Both the position numbers and the translations under genes were made by a program. A stretch of 64,000 nucleotides of DNA from Glandiceps talaboti (Eukaryota > Hemichordata > Enteropneusta > Spengelidae): positions 14,360,961 to 14,424,960 of the forward strand of contig NC_135561.1 of the NCBI RefSeq assembly GCF_964340395.1. The letters are read 5' to 3'. The notes beneath the pieces are model-generated. The model was not told where the DNA came from. It did not search any database and saw only the letters and a list, made by a program, of their open reading frames with translations. Every line of letters begins with the position of its first letter. Position 1 is the first letter of the stretch. Below are positions 18,031-31,100 of the stretch, one piece after another.

Positions 18031-21000
18031 AGGAACAACAACATGTAATCGCTTCACCAGGTATATGATTCAATATGTTTTAGTAGTTTGGAATGGTACT
18101 CTGATAACATGTGTTTCAATATGAAATAAAAGTAACTACCAATATACTGTGAAGTTACAGACAGCGTCCTTTTAACAATCTCAGATTATTAGAATGTGTA
18201 AAAGTTTACATGCATATGAGAATTTAAGTGTGTGACATCACTACTGCAGAATATAAGGAGATAATTTGGATATAACTCTTGCAAATTTCTTAAATCTTCA
18301 TTATTCTGTCACAAAAGTTGGACTACCTTTCGATTTTATAAATGTTTGGTTAATGTGTGTCTTAAATATATAAATTATTTAATACAGAGATAAACAAGTA
18401 AATAAAAGAAAAGTAGAATGAATGAATGAATAAATATATAAACATATGGATATGGAAATTAAATGATTGTATTAATAAGGTTGAGGTAGGCAAATGGTTA
18501 GTTTGGTATCTGGGCAGGATATAGCTTAAGATATTTTGCTGACCAATTTTGCAATAAAAAGTGTGATTTTTTTCCCAATGTCATAGAAATACAACTCATG
18601 TGTTGTACCATTGTCACAGAGAGGTGTAACCATTTTATATTCTTGCAGTATAGATGCTACCCAAGGTATCGAATCATCTTTTAACTACCATCTTGCTTAA
18701 TGAGAAATCATGAACCAAAGCTTGTTTGTTCAAATGAGTAAAGCCCCAACTGAATGATGTAAACAATGGATAAGTAGTATCCTGTACTGAGCTGACAAAT
18801 GTACCATATTTGGATGTAAAGCAACAGCCTACAAAAAACACTAACTTATCATTTTGCAGAATTCTGTGATTGATTAACAAAGACATGATGTTATTAATGA
18901 CTGTGTGGGTGGCTTCACTTGAATTTGAAATTTCATCTCATTGATCTTGACGTACAGAAAAGTTCTGAGATTCGATGACAAGGATAGCACTAGACTATAT
19001 ATGCTTGTTGCCAGGCAGGCAGTGCAGTAACACAATGGAAGACTGGGTACATATACTCTTGGACATCACTACAGACACAAGTGTCGCACATCACATGAAA
19101 CTGTGTACTCTAAAAAAAATATGCCTAGAAGTTGATAATTCTGGTATGTGCATGCCACTACTAAACTTTGTGACGAAATTAATGGTAAGTACTTGGTAAA
19201 CAAATACACACTTGCATTTTTAAATCACTGTCATATAAAATATTACTGGTCAAATGTTACAGACGCTTAATATTCTGAAAATGTTTCACAAAAAAATAGT
19301 GTGGTCGATTGCCAAATGTTAATACCGTATCCAGTACTTGTAGTTTTAAGTCTGTGATCATCAAAATTCGAAAATCTATTAACAATGGTAGACTATATAT
19401 GAAGAAACACAAGCACAGTTAATGGTGATTTAAAGGCCCATGTTAGATTAGGATTTATTTGGGCAGTTGTCTGGCAGAGATATAGTAAATGGTTGGTCCT
19501 GAATAAAAGAATGTTCCCATCTAACCTTTACTGCTTCACTGATAAATTAGTAATAAGGTGAGACTGTGGGACACAAACATTGGGTCTTTAACACTAAACA
19601 AGCAGAAATTAAGTATGTACACCTATAGCTATATATTTCAAAGACAAAAGTCAAATCTTCAAACAATTTTGCATTTTTCAATAATTTACCCATGCAATCT
19701 CCATGGTAACACACCAACAAACCATGTTAAAGTGGCAATGCGTTTTATGATTTCAAGAAAACAATTATGGCAAGTCATTTTATAAAACAACAATTTACAA
19801 AACCGACCAAATATAACACAAACTGGGAGGGACTTAAGCATACTGTCCAGAAGTCAGTTTATAGGGTGTATATTATCTTAAAAACCCTGTTATCATTACA
19901 TTTTGTATAGAATTTTAAGTACTGAGCACACTTATATACATTGCTTAAATATTGCATATCACACACAACAATATTAGTTGCTATGTATAGCATAACATAT
20001 TTTCAATGAATACCAATGCACAATATCACATCATAATGATAACTTTCATTTCTTACAAAAATAAGATAATCTTGACCTCTAAGACGCAAGTGTCTGAAAC
20101 CCTTATCTTGGTTAAAATGCTTTTATCATATATTTTATTAGACCTTGCAAACAAAGAAAGAAACTTATGTTAGGCAACACTGAGAGTTAGGTTTATTTCT
20201 TTTAGTGGCAATTAAATGCAAAATAAAATTTAATTTTGGTTCCAACAAAGAAAAATATAACTTTTGCCCCACTACAAAACACACTCTTACTACGGTCACC
20301 AACATGTCGATTATTATGCATTCTTACAATGAGCAAATTTGAAAAAATGTACTCATAAGGCCAAATAAAAAATAAATGTGTTTCCGTTAAGCCAACTGAC
20401 CCTAGTTTAAGCTGCCTACCCTAAAAATCATTTACATGCAAAAAAGTAAAATTATGACAATTTACTTCCCCTGTAGATTTTCTTGCCAAAGTATATCTGG
20501 TTACTTTTTTTGAAATCAAATTCCAGAGAGAAACGATGTCAGTTCAGCCTATAACAGCACAGTCTGCATATTGTGTTTATCTACTTCTGAATCACATAAT
20601 TGTCTTCATTTACTTCTTTTACACCTCACCAATTTTTACGGAAGTATATTGTGACCAACGAGTATCTTGTCTTTGGGTCAAGGTATAAAAAAAATGTAAA
20701 AATAAAATCCTGACCTCCCTACCCTATTTTCTGCAGTCATGTTATCGGAAACAAACATTTTTTATTTTTGCCTTCTAATGAGTAATTGGCAGAAATTTGT
20801 TAAAATGCGCTCATAGGCAATTTTTTTTTTAAATCTTCATTTTCAACACTCTCATTAAAATGATTTAAAATATATTGCAGTAAAACGATTGATAACAATT
20901 AAGACACTGTCTATCCATCTAAATTCAAATGATTTTAAACAGTGAAAGTCCTGAAACAATTTCTTAAAACCCGTAGAAATCCTCGTTTCAAGGATATTTC

Positions 21001-21232
21001 TTTAAATATCCAAATAATGCTCAATAACAATGGCGATATTTCATCACGTCAGAGCAGTAAAGGTCATAACTGCCTATACATTTGCATAGCAGATACGACC
21101 TTACTGCGACTATTTCATAAAAGCTTTACAACTACACTTGATAACAGACATCTGATGTCTAATTTAGAAATTGCACATTCTCATTGCATCAACATATTAT
21201 AATCAAATAATGTATATTACACATAATTATGG
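18031..21232. other. Intergenic or PTDSS1 3' flank, nothing recognised
   Basis: About 3.2 kb without an exon, tandem array or clear mobile element. Short frames at 18674-19199, 19558-19785 and 20942-21202 lack domain, codon or splice support. The blocks at 18480-18560 and 19430-19500 share a GGGCAG..ATATAG theme, weakly. Confidence 0.45.
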
Positions 21233-21238
21233 TTTATT
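21233..21238 (-). terminator. Candidate poly(A) signal for PTDSS1
   Basis: TTTATT on the + strand is AATAAA on the transcript, about 770 nt after the PTDSS1 stop. A variant ATTAAA is nearer, at 21884-21889. Which is used cannot be told from the sequence. Confidence 0.25.
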
Positions 21239-22009
21239 TGTCAATTGGCACACTCTGGTTGTCAAATCTGTGACCACCTTTCAAAGAAATGTTGTGCAAG
21301 GACAGGCCCCCAGATTTGAGAAGGTTAAAATGTTTATGAATTAGTTTTTAAAAAAATGCAGGTAACTTGTGGATGTTGAAGTTTGTACTACAATGTGTAA
21401 GGATAGGCAAAAGGATGGATGGAGAAATGATATTGTACAACTTACGTTAAGTAACTGAAAACCCTGATGTCCACTTACTTGTTTATCATGCACATAAATG
21501 GTAAGCATTTACATATAGACCTGTTGTCAGTTAAAAGATGCATTGCATACAACACCATGTAATTTCTGTGTACAAGCTACTCAGGGGGATGTTTGTCACC
21601 TGACCATATCCTGAGTTTTACCAGTAAAACCCTTCTCTTGTCACTGTTGGTGTGTTATCTTTGTCTTTTAAAACACTCACAATTAAAAAGGTCTTTCCAT
21701 CATTTCTTTCAGTCTGAAAATGTTAATTCAAATGTAATAAACACAACACAAGCCTATAAAAGCAACAATATAACTGATGTCGTCCAACGCAATGCATCTT
21801 GGAACAATGAAATCAACCACACAATGTCTACACTTACAGAATATTTTTAAAGCTAAAAAAAAATGTCAACAATTAACATGACGTTTAATAGTTATGTTTT
21901 TCACTACAATAGCTGCCATGACGTTGTACATATATATCACCTTCACTTCAGTTTTCAGCTGAGCGTTATTGATTGTCATCGCAAAAAAAAAAGGTGCTGC
22001 TGTTATACG

Positions 22010-22183
22010 TTAGAAACCATTTTCAAGTCTGCTGCGTCCTCTTGTCCGGTGTGCACGCAAGTGAACTTGTCCATTCCGAAAATCCTCACTTTTGCTTATA
22101 TGTCCATGGTTATTGATACCTGAATTGCCATGGATACCACTCATTTTTATGTCGTCATATCCATTTTGAGGTGACAGCATTGC
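22010..22183 (-). CDS. PTDSS1: PTDSS1 last coding exon (cytosolic tail)
   Basis: The acceptor is ATTGTCAG; phase 0 in. 57 codons, then TAA at 22012-22010. Polar and basic: [16 protein letters not shown], later [18 protein letters not shown] basic, glycine/asparagine-rich tail is usual for PSS1, but the sequence itself is not one I recognise. Confidence 0.85.
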   Translation of the reverse strand, partial: AMLSPQNGYDDIKMSGIHGNSGINNHGHISKSEDFRNGQVHLRAHRTRGRSRLENGF

Positions 22184-25100
22184 CTGACAATAAAAAGGTA
22201 GTACATACATTATCAGTACAACAAGTTACATTAAAGATACACTAGTTGTAACCGGAGTATTATTTTTTTGATCAGACCACCAACAATTTATCCACTGAAA
22301 ACTGTTAAAATATCAATAATTAGATCTTTTACATTGTAAATTATCATTTGATTGTATCTAGATATGTAGTACAGTAACAGATATAGTAGCAGTCATTGTG
22401 CGAACAACACCAAAAGATGATGTTTAGTGACGTCAAAGGTAGGCATATACAGTACAATATGTTAATTGTATTCAGTTAGTATTTTCAGCTGAGTAAAACA
22501 GCTTATAAACTCAGCAGGTGTCTCCTTAAGGTAGAGCACACCACAGGGACACATTTCCTTGAAAATCAAGTTCCTTCAATTCTTTCCAAACTTTGCTATA
22601 TGAAAGGTTGTTCCTGGTCCATAAAAGAAATTTGGGTGTTCAAAGTCTTGTTTCCAAGAACATCATCAGTTTTGTATTTTCAACACAGTTATTCAATGGC
22701 CATATTTTACTCTAAAATGCTATTTGATATCATTTTGACATCTGATTCAACAATTTGAGAAGTGACCCAAGATTTTTGACATCTGATTCAACAATTTGAG
22801 AAGTGACCCAAGATTTTTTGATTGACTTTAACCGAGAATAGTTTGGAGTTTTCAAAGTAAATGAAAAGTTTAACTATTTAAGGACTCTATTTCTAGTAAG
22901 GTTGTGTAAATGAAATAACACCCAAAATCTAGAGTGTCAGTCTTTAAAGGGCTAAAGAGTTTATGTCCGAGGCCCATTCTACATTTACAGATGAATCATT
23001 ATTTAGCATCATACTTTACAATTAATTTAATGATTGTTTATTTTTATCATTACCTTTGGAAGTGATCTCCTAGCAACAAGAACCATAAAGTACAGACAAA
23101 CACTGCAGATCAGCATCTGTAACATGATACCAGTAAATTTATCAGTACACACACATGTAGTATTTGGTACATAGGACAAAGAAAATTGTTTATTTAGACA
23201 ATTCAAATCACAACAAAGAGAAGGCGGCTTGACGTCTACACAACAGTGTGACAATCAATTCGCTATTTTTGTTCACCCTACAATTGATGGTAAACTACCA
23301 TATGACCACACTTTGATATATGAACAAGAGTTTCCATAATCATGTATAACATTAATCAAACTCACCTGAAATACCAGCCACAATATCACATTGGTTAGTA
23401 CAGTTTGCGCAAATAACTCCACTCCAAACTTCACACATATCAAAGCCTCTGTGAGCGTTATTGCACTAAAGAAAAGTGAAAATATTTCATTACAGCCTAA
23501 AAAATTGTAAAATTATCATTACAAACAGAGTACAGATTAGAATCTTATTAACATACAATGTACATATCAATCGACTCTCTTGCATAACATCTACAAACCA
23601 ATAGACTCATTTGCATAACATCTGCATACCAACTGACTCATTTGCATAACATTTCTATATGAATGAATGTCATTGACCTAACATTTATATATCAATGGAT
23701 TCATTTACACATAAAATGCATATCAATAAATATATCATTAGCAAGAACATCACATAATATATGATATAAATGACAGTCTGGAAGTAAAGGTTGTGGTGTT
23801 TTCAGTTATATTCATATGTACTATTCTTCTACTAAATATAAGGCATGCTTTACCATGAACCCAGGTCATGTGACTCTATGGAGTAGCCGTAGTCAATAAA
23901 CATACTGGTACAATTTTTCCAGTTGAAGTTTGACAAAATGTACCAATAATTGCAATTTTTTCCATAGTTTTAATAATTGAATCATGCATACTTTTTTTTA
24001 AACATGTAGTAATATTGGTTCACATGGTTTATAATAATCAAATATGAATCATTTGCAAGAAAAATGAACACAAAAGATGAGCAGTTTCTTAAACTAAATA
24101 ATGTAAAGCACTTTGCCTCAGAAATTGAAGTATATTTTGTATGGAGAATGTGTTATTCAATGTTCAAAGAATCAGTCTTTCTCCAAAATTTTGAAGAGAG
24201 ACACTAACGCTGAATAATTAAATCATTGCATGATCAAGGGCTGTAGTAGACAGATCGAAAAGTCACGTTCGTTTCTAATTTACCGTTCCAAGTAACTATA
24301 TTTTACAGTCATTTACTGTATGATATTATAAAACCTACAGACTACGGTACTTAGATGTCACGGTAAAATTAATCTCAGCAAATTGCATGTTTGCATACCA
24401 TATTGGCACAGCTGTATACTGCAATTTGCTTTTATTCTAATAAATGTACACATTAGACTCTGCAAATAACTATACAGCAATAACCATACATAGACAAAAA
24501 CTACACTCCCCCCCAAAAAAACAAAAAAACAAAAAGAACAAACAACAACAAAAAACAAATAACAACAACAAAACCAAATAAAACACAAACCAGAACAAAA
24601 TCAAATATACCATCATCCCACTAGTATACAGCAATATCCCCCCCCCCCCAAAAAAAAAGCAACGATCCCCACATTACATGAGGACATGGAATATTTTGAG
24701 ACTGCAATAAATATGCCTTCACAAAAAATAAAAACAGGAACAAAAACATTGACCTCTCATTCCTACAATATATATTATTATCATAACAAATATATTCAAA
24801 AAACACTTCTAGTGCTCTAAAGCTATCAGAATATGCAGGTGAAAGTTGATATTTTGTATGCAAAAAGTTTTACTTTGCAGAGTTAGTATGTCTTATTTTT
24901 TGGGCAATTTTGTTGCTGTTGTTAACATGTATGCACAAGCAGTGTTTTTGCTATGGTTCTAGGCCTTCACTGTTAAACTCTGATAATGTTTTACATCACT
25001 TCCAACACGTTATACTTAAATGTTGGGAAACTAACACTGACATGTAGATTGTATCAATTTTTTCATACCATTATTTATCTAAAAGTAATAACCACTTAGG

Positions 25101-28100
25101 AGTCATGGATATTAGGAGTAATGAATATTCAGTGTTCAACTAATAAATATGCATGTCTGTTAAGTCCCATGAGGCAACGATGGACAAGTATGAGAAGAAC
25201 AGAGGTATATAGCGTTTCGGTTTTGTGTTTCTTGGCAAAATGTATGTGTAGTGAAATCTCAAATTGACTCTCCAGAACCAAAAGTTTGTGAAAATATCTT
25301 TTATTTACAGGAATGTTCCCCTTAAACAAAAACACCAACAGGGATAGCAATTATTCATTGGATATTTTGAAGATGCCAAGCCCAATTAATTTCAATTAAA
25401 GGACAAACTTATAGAATTTTATCAAAGCCAAGGTTATCACACACTAGAGATTAAAAATAATGATCACACATAAATATATCCTTGACGTGCAAAGTAAGAC
25501 AGAAATTCCCGCCATTTTTGTATTTGTTTACTGCAAAATAATCATCCACACCACCATAGCAAAAACAAAGCAAGGGTGTGAACAAAAAAAACAAGAAGAC
25601 TGAAGTTTTTTCTTGCCATACAAGCAGTAACAACAGACGCACAAAACAAACAAAGAATAAACTCAAGCAAATAAACTCTACAGGATTGACAATTAAAGTA
25701 CATTTAACAAGAGAACAAATCAAACAAAGTATGTAGTGCATTCGTAAGAAGCATAATCAAATACTACAACATCATATGAAGTTAAGTCTTGCAAGATACA
25801 CTTGTAAGAAAGATATTTAAGTTGAAGAAAAGATATTGAAATAAAAACAAAAACTGCAGTAGAAAATAGCCAGCATGCCAACTCACCAGAAAACCCAGCA
25901 CTGAGTACCAAGTCGTTTGCAACGTGGATCAGTCACATAAGAATAGTATTGCCTACAAGTAAGAAGTCATCAAGTCATCAGAGAAGGTACCTGATTGTCA
26001 CAATTTCGAACATTTTACCTGTATTGTGTACAGTTACTACAGGAGCTATCTTGTTGACTTTGAATCTGAAGATCTCCTTCACCATGTCGAAGGGAATGCG
26101 TTAATCTATATCGAAAAACTAGCTAGACGACATACTGATATTACTACTGAACAGTCTCAGTAAATACACCACACATTGACAGGTGCTTGTAACTGAGTGC
26201 TTCATTCATAGTCATTAATATTCGATTAGAAAAAATCCAGTCTGAAGTAAGTCATGTGAGGACGAAATATGTATTCAGTTCATATTAACAAACCAATTGA
26301 TGTAGTACCAGCTGTTGGTGGTAATGTGCAATTTAGTACGGAATTCAGTGTTAGATTAAGGCATTCCCTAAACGTGGTGAAAGACATATTCAGATTCAAA
26401 GCCAGCAGAGAACCTCTAGGCTACTCTACAATATGTTGCTGCTTTATCATGATATACATAAATTCTCATTACCTGGAATAGAATTTTATTACCAAGGTAC
26501 ATTAATTGTATAAAATAAATGAATTATACACATTTCACTGTAAGCCGTTTGAAAAGCTCTGCATCAGTGTTAAAATCATTAATATGCATTTAATTAACAA
26601 AATGCTGTAGTATGTAATTTACTTTTTCCACCAGTTTCAAAAGAAGCCCTTCATTTTGATTTTGAAAAAGTGAGGATTAAAATTTCATTATTCATGGAAA
26701 GGTACAAGGCACGGCCAATGAAATGAGCATGAATGGACTTGAACAGTAATTCCTAGAACTTACTGAAAAAAATGAGAAACAGGAAAATTAACTAAGGTTA
26801 TTTCTATTTAAATGAAAGCTTAACTGACTCCTGATCCACACTCAGACCCATGTTACTCATCAAATGTTTACTGTTGAATAGCGCCCCCTAGTGGCCAAAC
26901 TATACATTGTCAATCTTTTAGTGGGGACTCTATTTATTCCCTCTCACAATAAAAGCTCTTGCAGTGAGTTGCAATTTTCCACAGGGTAATAGTACCTTGA
27001 CTTTAACTTTCCTTAATATCTTTACTTGCAGGGAAATGTTCTAATAATTGACAGTACTATATATATACTTACCTAACAGAGGGTGCAACTATAATGGCTA
27101 TAAGGAGAATTCTAATAATATTCAAAAGATGACCAGTTGGTATAAGGAATATGTGCTTCAAGAAAAATGTGTTTAATTCTGTCACCTGTAAACAATGTAA
27201 ACATTAGAGGGTTGTTATTAAGGTACAATGACAAATTCATTGAAAATCAAAGTTTTTAAAATCTTTCTTAACTTTACCATATGGAAACCTGCTTCTGGTT
27301 CTTTTGAAATAATAAAAGAAATTCAGGGTTCATCATCTTATTTTCAAAGAATTAACAATATGTTATTTTCCCATACAGTTAACACAGTAATGTAATAATG
27401 TTGGGTTCTTAAAAAGCACTTTCCCAAGCCATACTCAAAGTGCTTTACAATTATTACCCCTGGCTAGGATCAGAACAGCATAATGGCCCTTTAGTCTTCC
27501 CCAACTCCCTGGGGCGCATGTTAAGGCGTTTAGTTTATGGCCATAATGTCTCCCTTGAGATTTGGCTTTAATTTCACAATTTTTGTAACAGCAATAAAAT
27601 TTGTTATTCTTGAGAACCAAAATAGGAATTCTAAAAGTCTATGAGTTCATATAAAATAATAATGCCATACAGTACAAGATATACAGAACATGCAAGAATA
27701 ATATTCATGGATGCCCCCCCCCCCCTGTAGTTATAGTTCCACAAGGAATATTTCCTCAAACACTGAAAATATTTCATATAAATCAATTTCAATCTTTATT
27801 ACACCACACACACTACTAGAAAGTGTGGTATAGTACAAATTTTGAAAAAAAACTAAATGAAATATAGAAGGTTCACAATTGAATTGAAGTTTCTACCGAA
27901 ACTAATTTCTGTGAGAGAAGGTTCACAATTGAAATAAAGTATACAATCAACTTGCTGCATGGAGCTACTGGAGAGTCAGCATATCTCAGTGTTTTTTTTT
28001 AAAAATAAGGCAAGATCAAGATAATTGTGTTTCATTATCATTTTTACCACTTTTTCTTTTTTTGAGATAATGAAGAAAGTAGAAATATTAAAATTACTAG

Positions 28101-31100
28101 TCTGGAACAATATAATTCATTCAGATTTGTGCTCCTTACATGAAAATTAAAAATATCTTTTTATAGTGCTTTGAACATGCTCACATGAAAATGATGAGAA
28201 AAAAGCAAACATTTAGGATTTGCTTTCAAGTAGAAATTCATTTGTAGAAATTCATTTGTAACCATAGTCAAAATACCTCTTGGTTTGTAAAATTCAATTA
28301 TTTTGATTGCTTTTATTCACATCTGCTTACTAGGCATTTGGGGAACTTTCAAGTAGATGTCAATATGATGACTGATCTACTGCATTAGTCACAACTTACC
28401 TGCCACATGACTAAGAGAATATACACAGCCACTACTCTCATAAATGAAGAGTTAGGGTCTAACCATTTTACATGAATCCAACTGCAGGAAAAAACAGATA
28501 TGTTTGAATGAGCATGTTGCTTTTGAATGAATTTGTCATTTTTTAAACATCCTTTTCTCTTCAATATGAATTTTACATATAGCACTGTAGTATATGAGTA
28601 TTACTGCACGCACACACATACACATGCACAAGTGCACACTCACAAACACTCACAGCCAATGATACTGAAAATGGAGTTCACATTTTCCAAGTTGTAACTT
28701 ATAAATTAATGTTCTGTAACAATCTAATTTAAAATCACAACTAATACAACTTATTTATAACTGCAAAAAAAATTTCTTTGGAATTGAAATTGAATATTCA
28801 AGATAAATATATTTTAACAAATGTGCATATTCATAGGATCTTAAGCAAATACATTAACTTAAAATATATCATAATGGGGAAATATTAGAATAGCAAATTA
28901 AAAGTAACTTATTTCTGCAAATACTGAATCCACTGGAACTGAAATTATACAAACAGTATGCACTAGCTGCAACTGGGACAATTTTTGATCAAAGTATTTC
29001 AAAGATAATTTGACAATAAAGACATAACTATATTGTACATGTTAATCAGTGGTTGATATTATCCATAAGCAGTACAGCAACAGACTGAAATTACGACTGC
29101 CATGAGGGCACTGTATTTTGGGCACGGACTCAAAAATCAATATCATTTGATTTATCGTGTATACAGCTACAAAAAATACCCCCGGTATGTTAACATTAGG
29201 TGATGGAATATTGTTCAGGGTGTGCGATATTACGATTAAGTTATAATTGTACCGAGCGATTTAAAACATTTTTTAAAAAAAACAGCCGAGGCCAGTGTAG
29301 CTTTAACTGTTTAAGCAAATACATTACAAAATATTTGAAATATCAGTCGAATATAATTTTGATTTGAATCTATTAAAGAAAACTACATCATGAAATAAGA
29401 TGCAAATTTAGTACAAAGTAAACTGGCTCACATTTAATGTGATTGTTGTGGGAATTCCCACTCCTAATTTAATTTAAGTAATTTGATAAGTCACGTATGT
29501 AGTGTGTGCCATTGTAATTTATTTCAAATACCATTTACTTAACAAGACTAGGTAGGTCAAGGTTAATGTAGAACTATCAATGGCAGATCGTTTCAGTTTT
29601 TAAATGGCTATGATAACAATGGCTATGATAACAATGGCCTTAGTAACCACTGCTGACTCATAGTCTATGGTGAAATATTGCAGTTACTGTGAGACTGGTA
29701 TATCATTTTAGTTTTTACACGACTATGAAGCGATGGCCGACTACTGCTGTTGTCTATGTTGAAATATTGACTCTACTTTGAGACTAGAGTAGGTTATTTT
29801 AGTTTTTAACGATAACAAGGGCTGCTACCACTGCTGACCGTTAAGGTCAATGCAACAGTTAAAATACTGACATTATTAGTGTATCAAAAATAGTTTTTCT
29901 ATGACTATGGTAACAATGGCCTACCACTACTCAAGATGCAAAATTTCACTATCCTGTCCGCATGAACTGCAAAAGGCTTTGTTTATTTCTAAATTTTGAC
30001 ATTATTAATATACAGCTACCATTTAAATACTGAGGAAAATTTAAGACAAAATTTGTTGATAGAGTGGTCATTTGAAAGAAATATTTGTTTATTAATGAAT
30101 AAATGTCACATTTTGTTATTTGTTAATATGTTTTCCATTTTTACTCATAGTAACACAATAAATGTTTTTTTTTTAAACAATAAATTTCGGTTTGTTATTG
30201 TTTCACTTCTATTTCTAGTTCTATGAGTAGATGATTTTGGTTTTTGTATGACCATAATATCGACTGACTATTACTGATATTGTCAACGTCAATGTGAGAA
30301 TGGTGCCATACCGAATGTACACACTGCATTAAATTCACATGAAATTGTAGTCTTGTTATAATGATGAATCATGACTCATCTGTTACCATATTTTTTTGTC
30401 ATAATTTTTTTTTTCAATTTGGATTTTGCCATAATTATATCTTTGTAGACTTTTTAGACTTGTGTTTGAATATTATAAGTTCCATTCATTATATTAAAAA
30501 AGATGACTGTTCACTTTACCTTTGAATGAGCATATTTTTTCTTAATCTACCAATGCTAACTCACTTTATCTATTTCAATAAATAACAAAGTTTGTCATAT
30601 AAACTTATTTTTTTTTTACTTTGGCTTAATAAAAGTTATGGTGTTTTACTTTATAGCTGAAACAAACTTCTTAAACAAATTTTCTATCCTGTAATTTTTT
30701 TCTTCTGAATTTTGAAATTTTTTGATATACTGTTGATAGAAACATTACATAAACTTTTTGCCTTTCATATGACAGAACTCCATGACCCAAGAATACAAGT
30801 GTGGCAGACTTTGGGTATTTGCATGAGCACTTGCAGTGTTCTCTGTGGTTGTACTGTCACAAGCATATATAGCAAGTGAAAGTGTAGCAGAAGACACTGC
30901 AAGCACAAGTTAGTGCAAATACCCCTAAGCATCCACACAGACACTCACATGGCATGGGGTTCTGTTACTATTACATTGTTTATCAGAATCACCAAATTTC
31001 TGTAAAAATCATACTGTGTAATCATATGCAAGGAATAATTGCATCCTCATTTGCATATAATTTGCATGTAAGTATGTAATAAAGGGTTAGGTATTGGACT

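Larger units (their letters stand above)
23466..25886. other. PTDSS1 intron with a minisatellite, A/C-rich tracts and a family D fragment
   Basis: The intron holds a roughly 37-bp degenerate tandem repeat (23567-23730), low-complexity C- and A-rich runs (24505-24600 and 24637-24660) and a family D end (25085-25325). No coding sequence was seen; the - strand frames at 24358-25911 are AT- or A-run driven. Confidence 0.6.
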
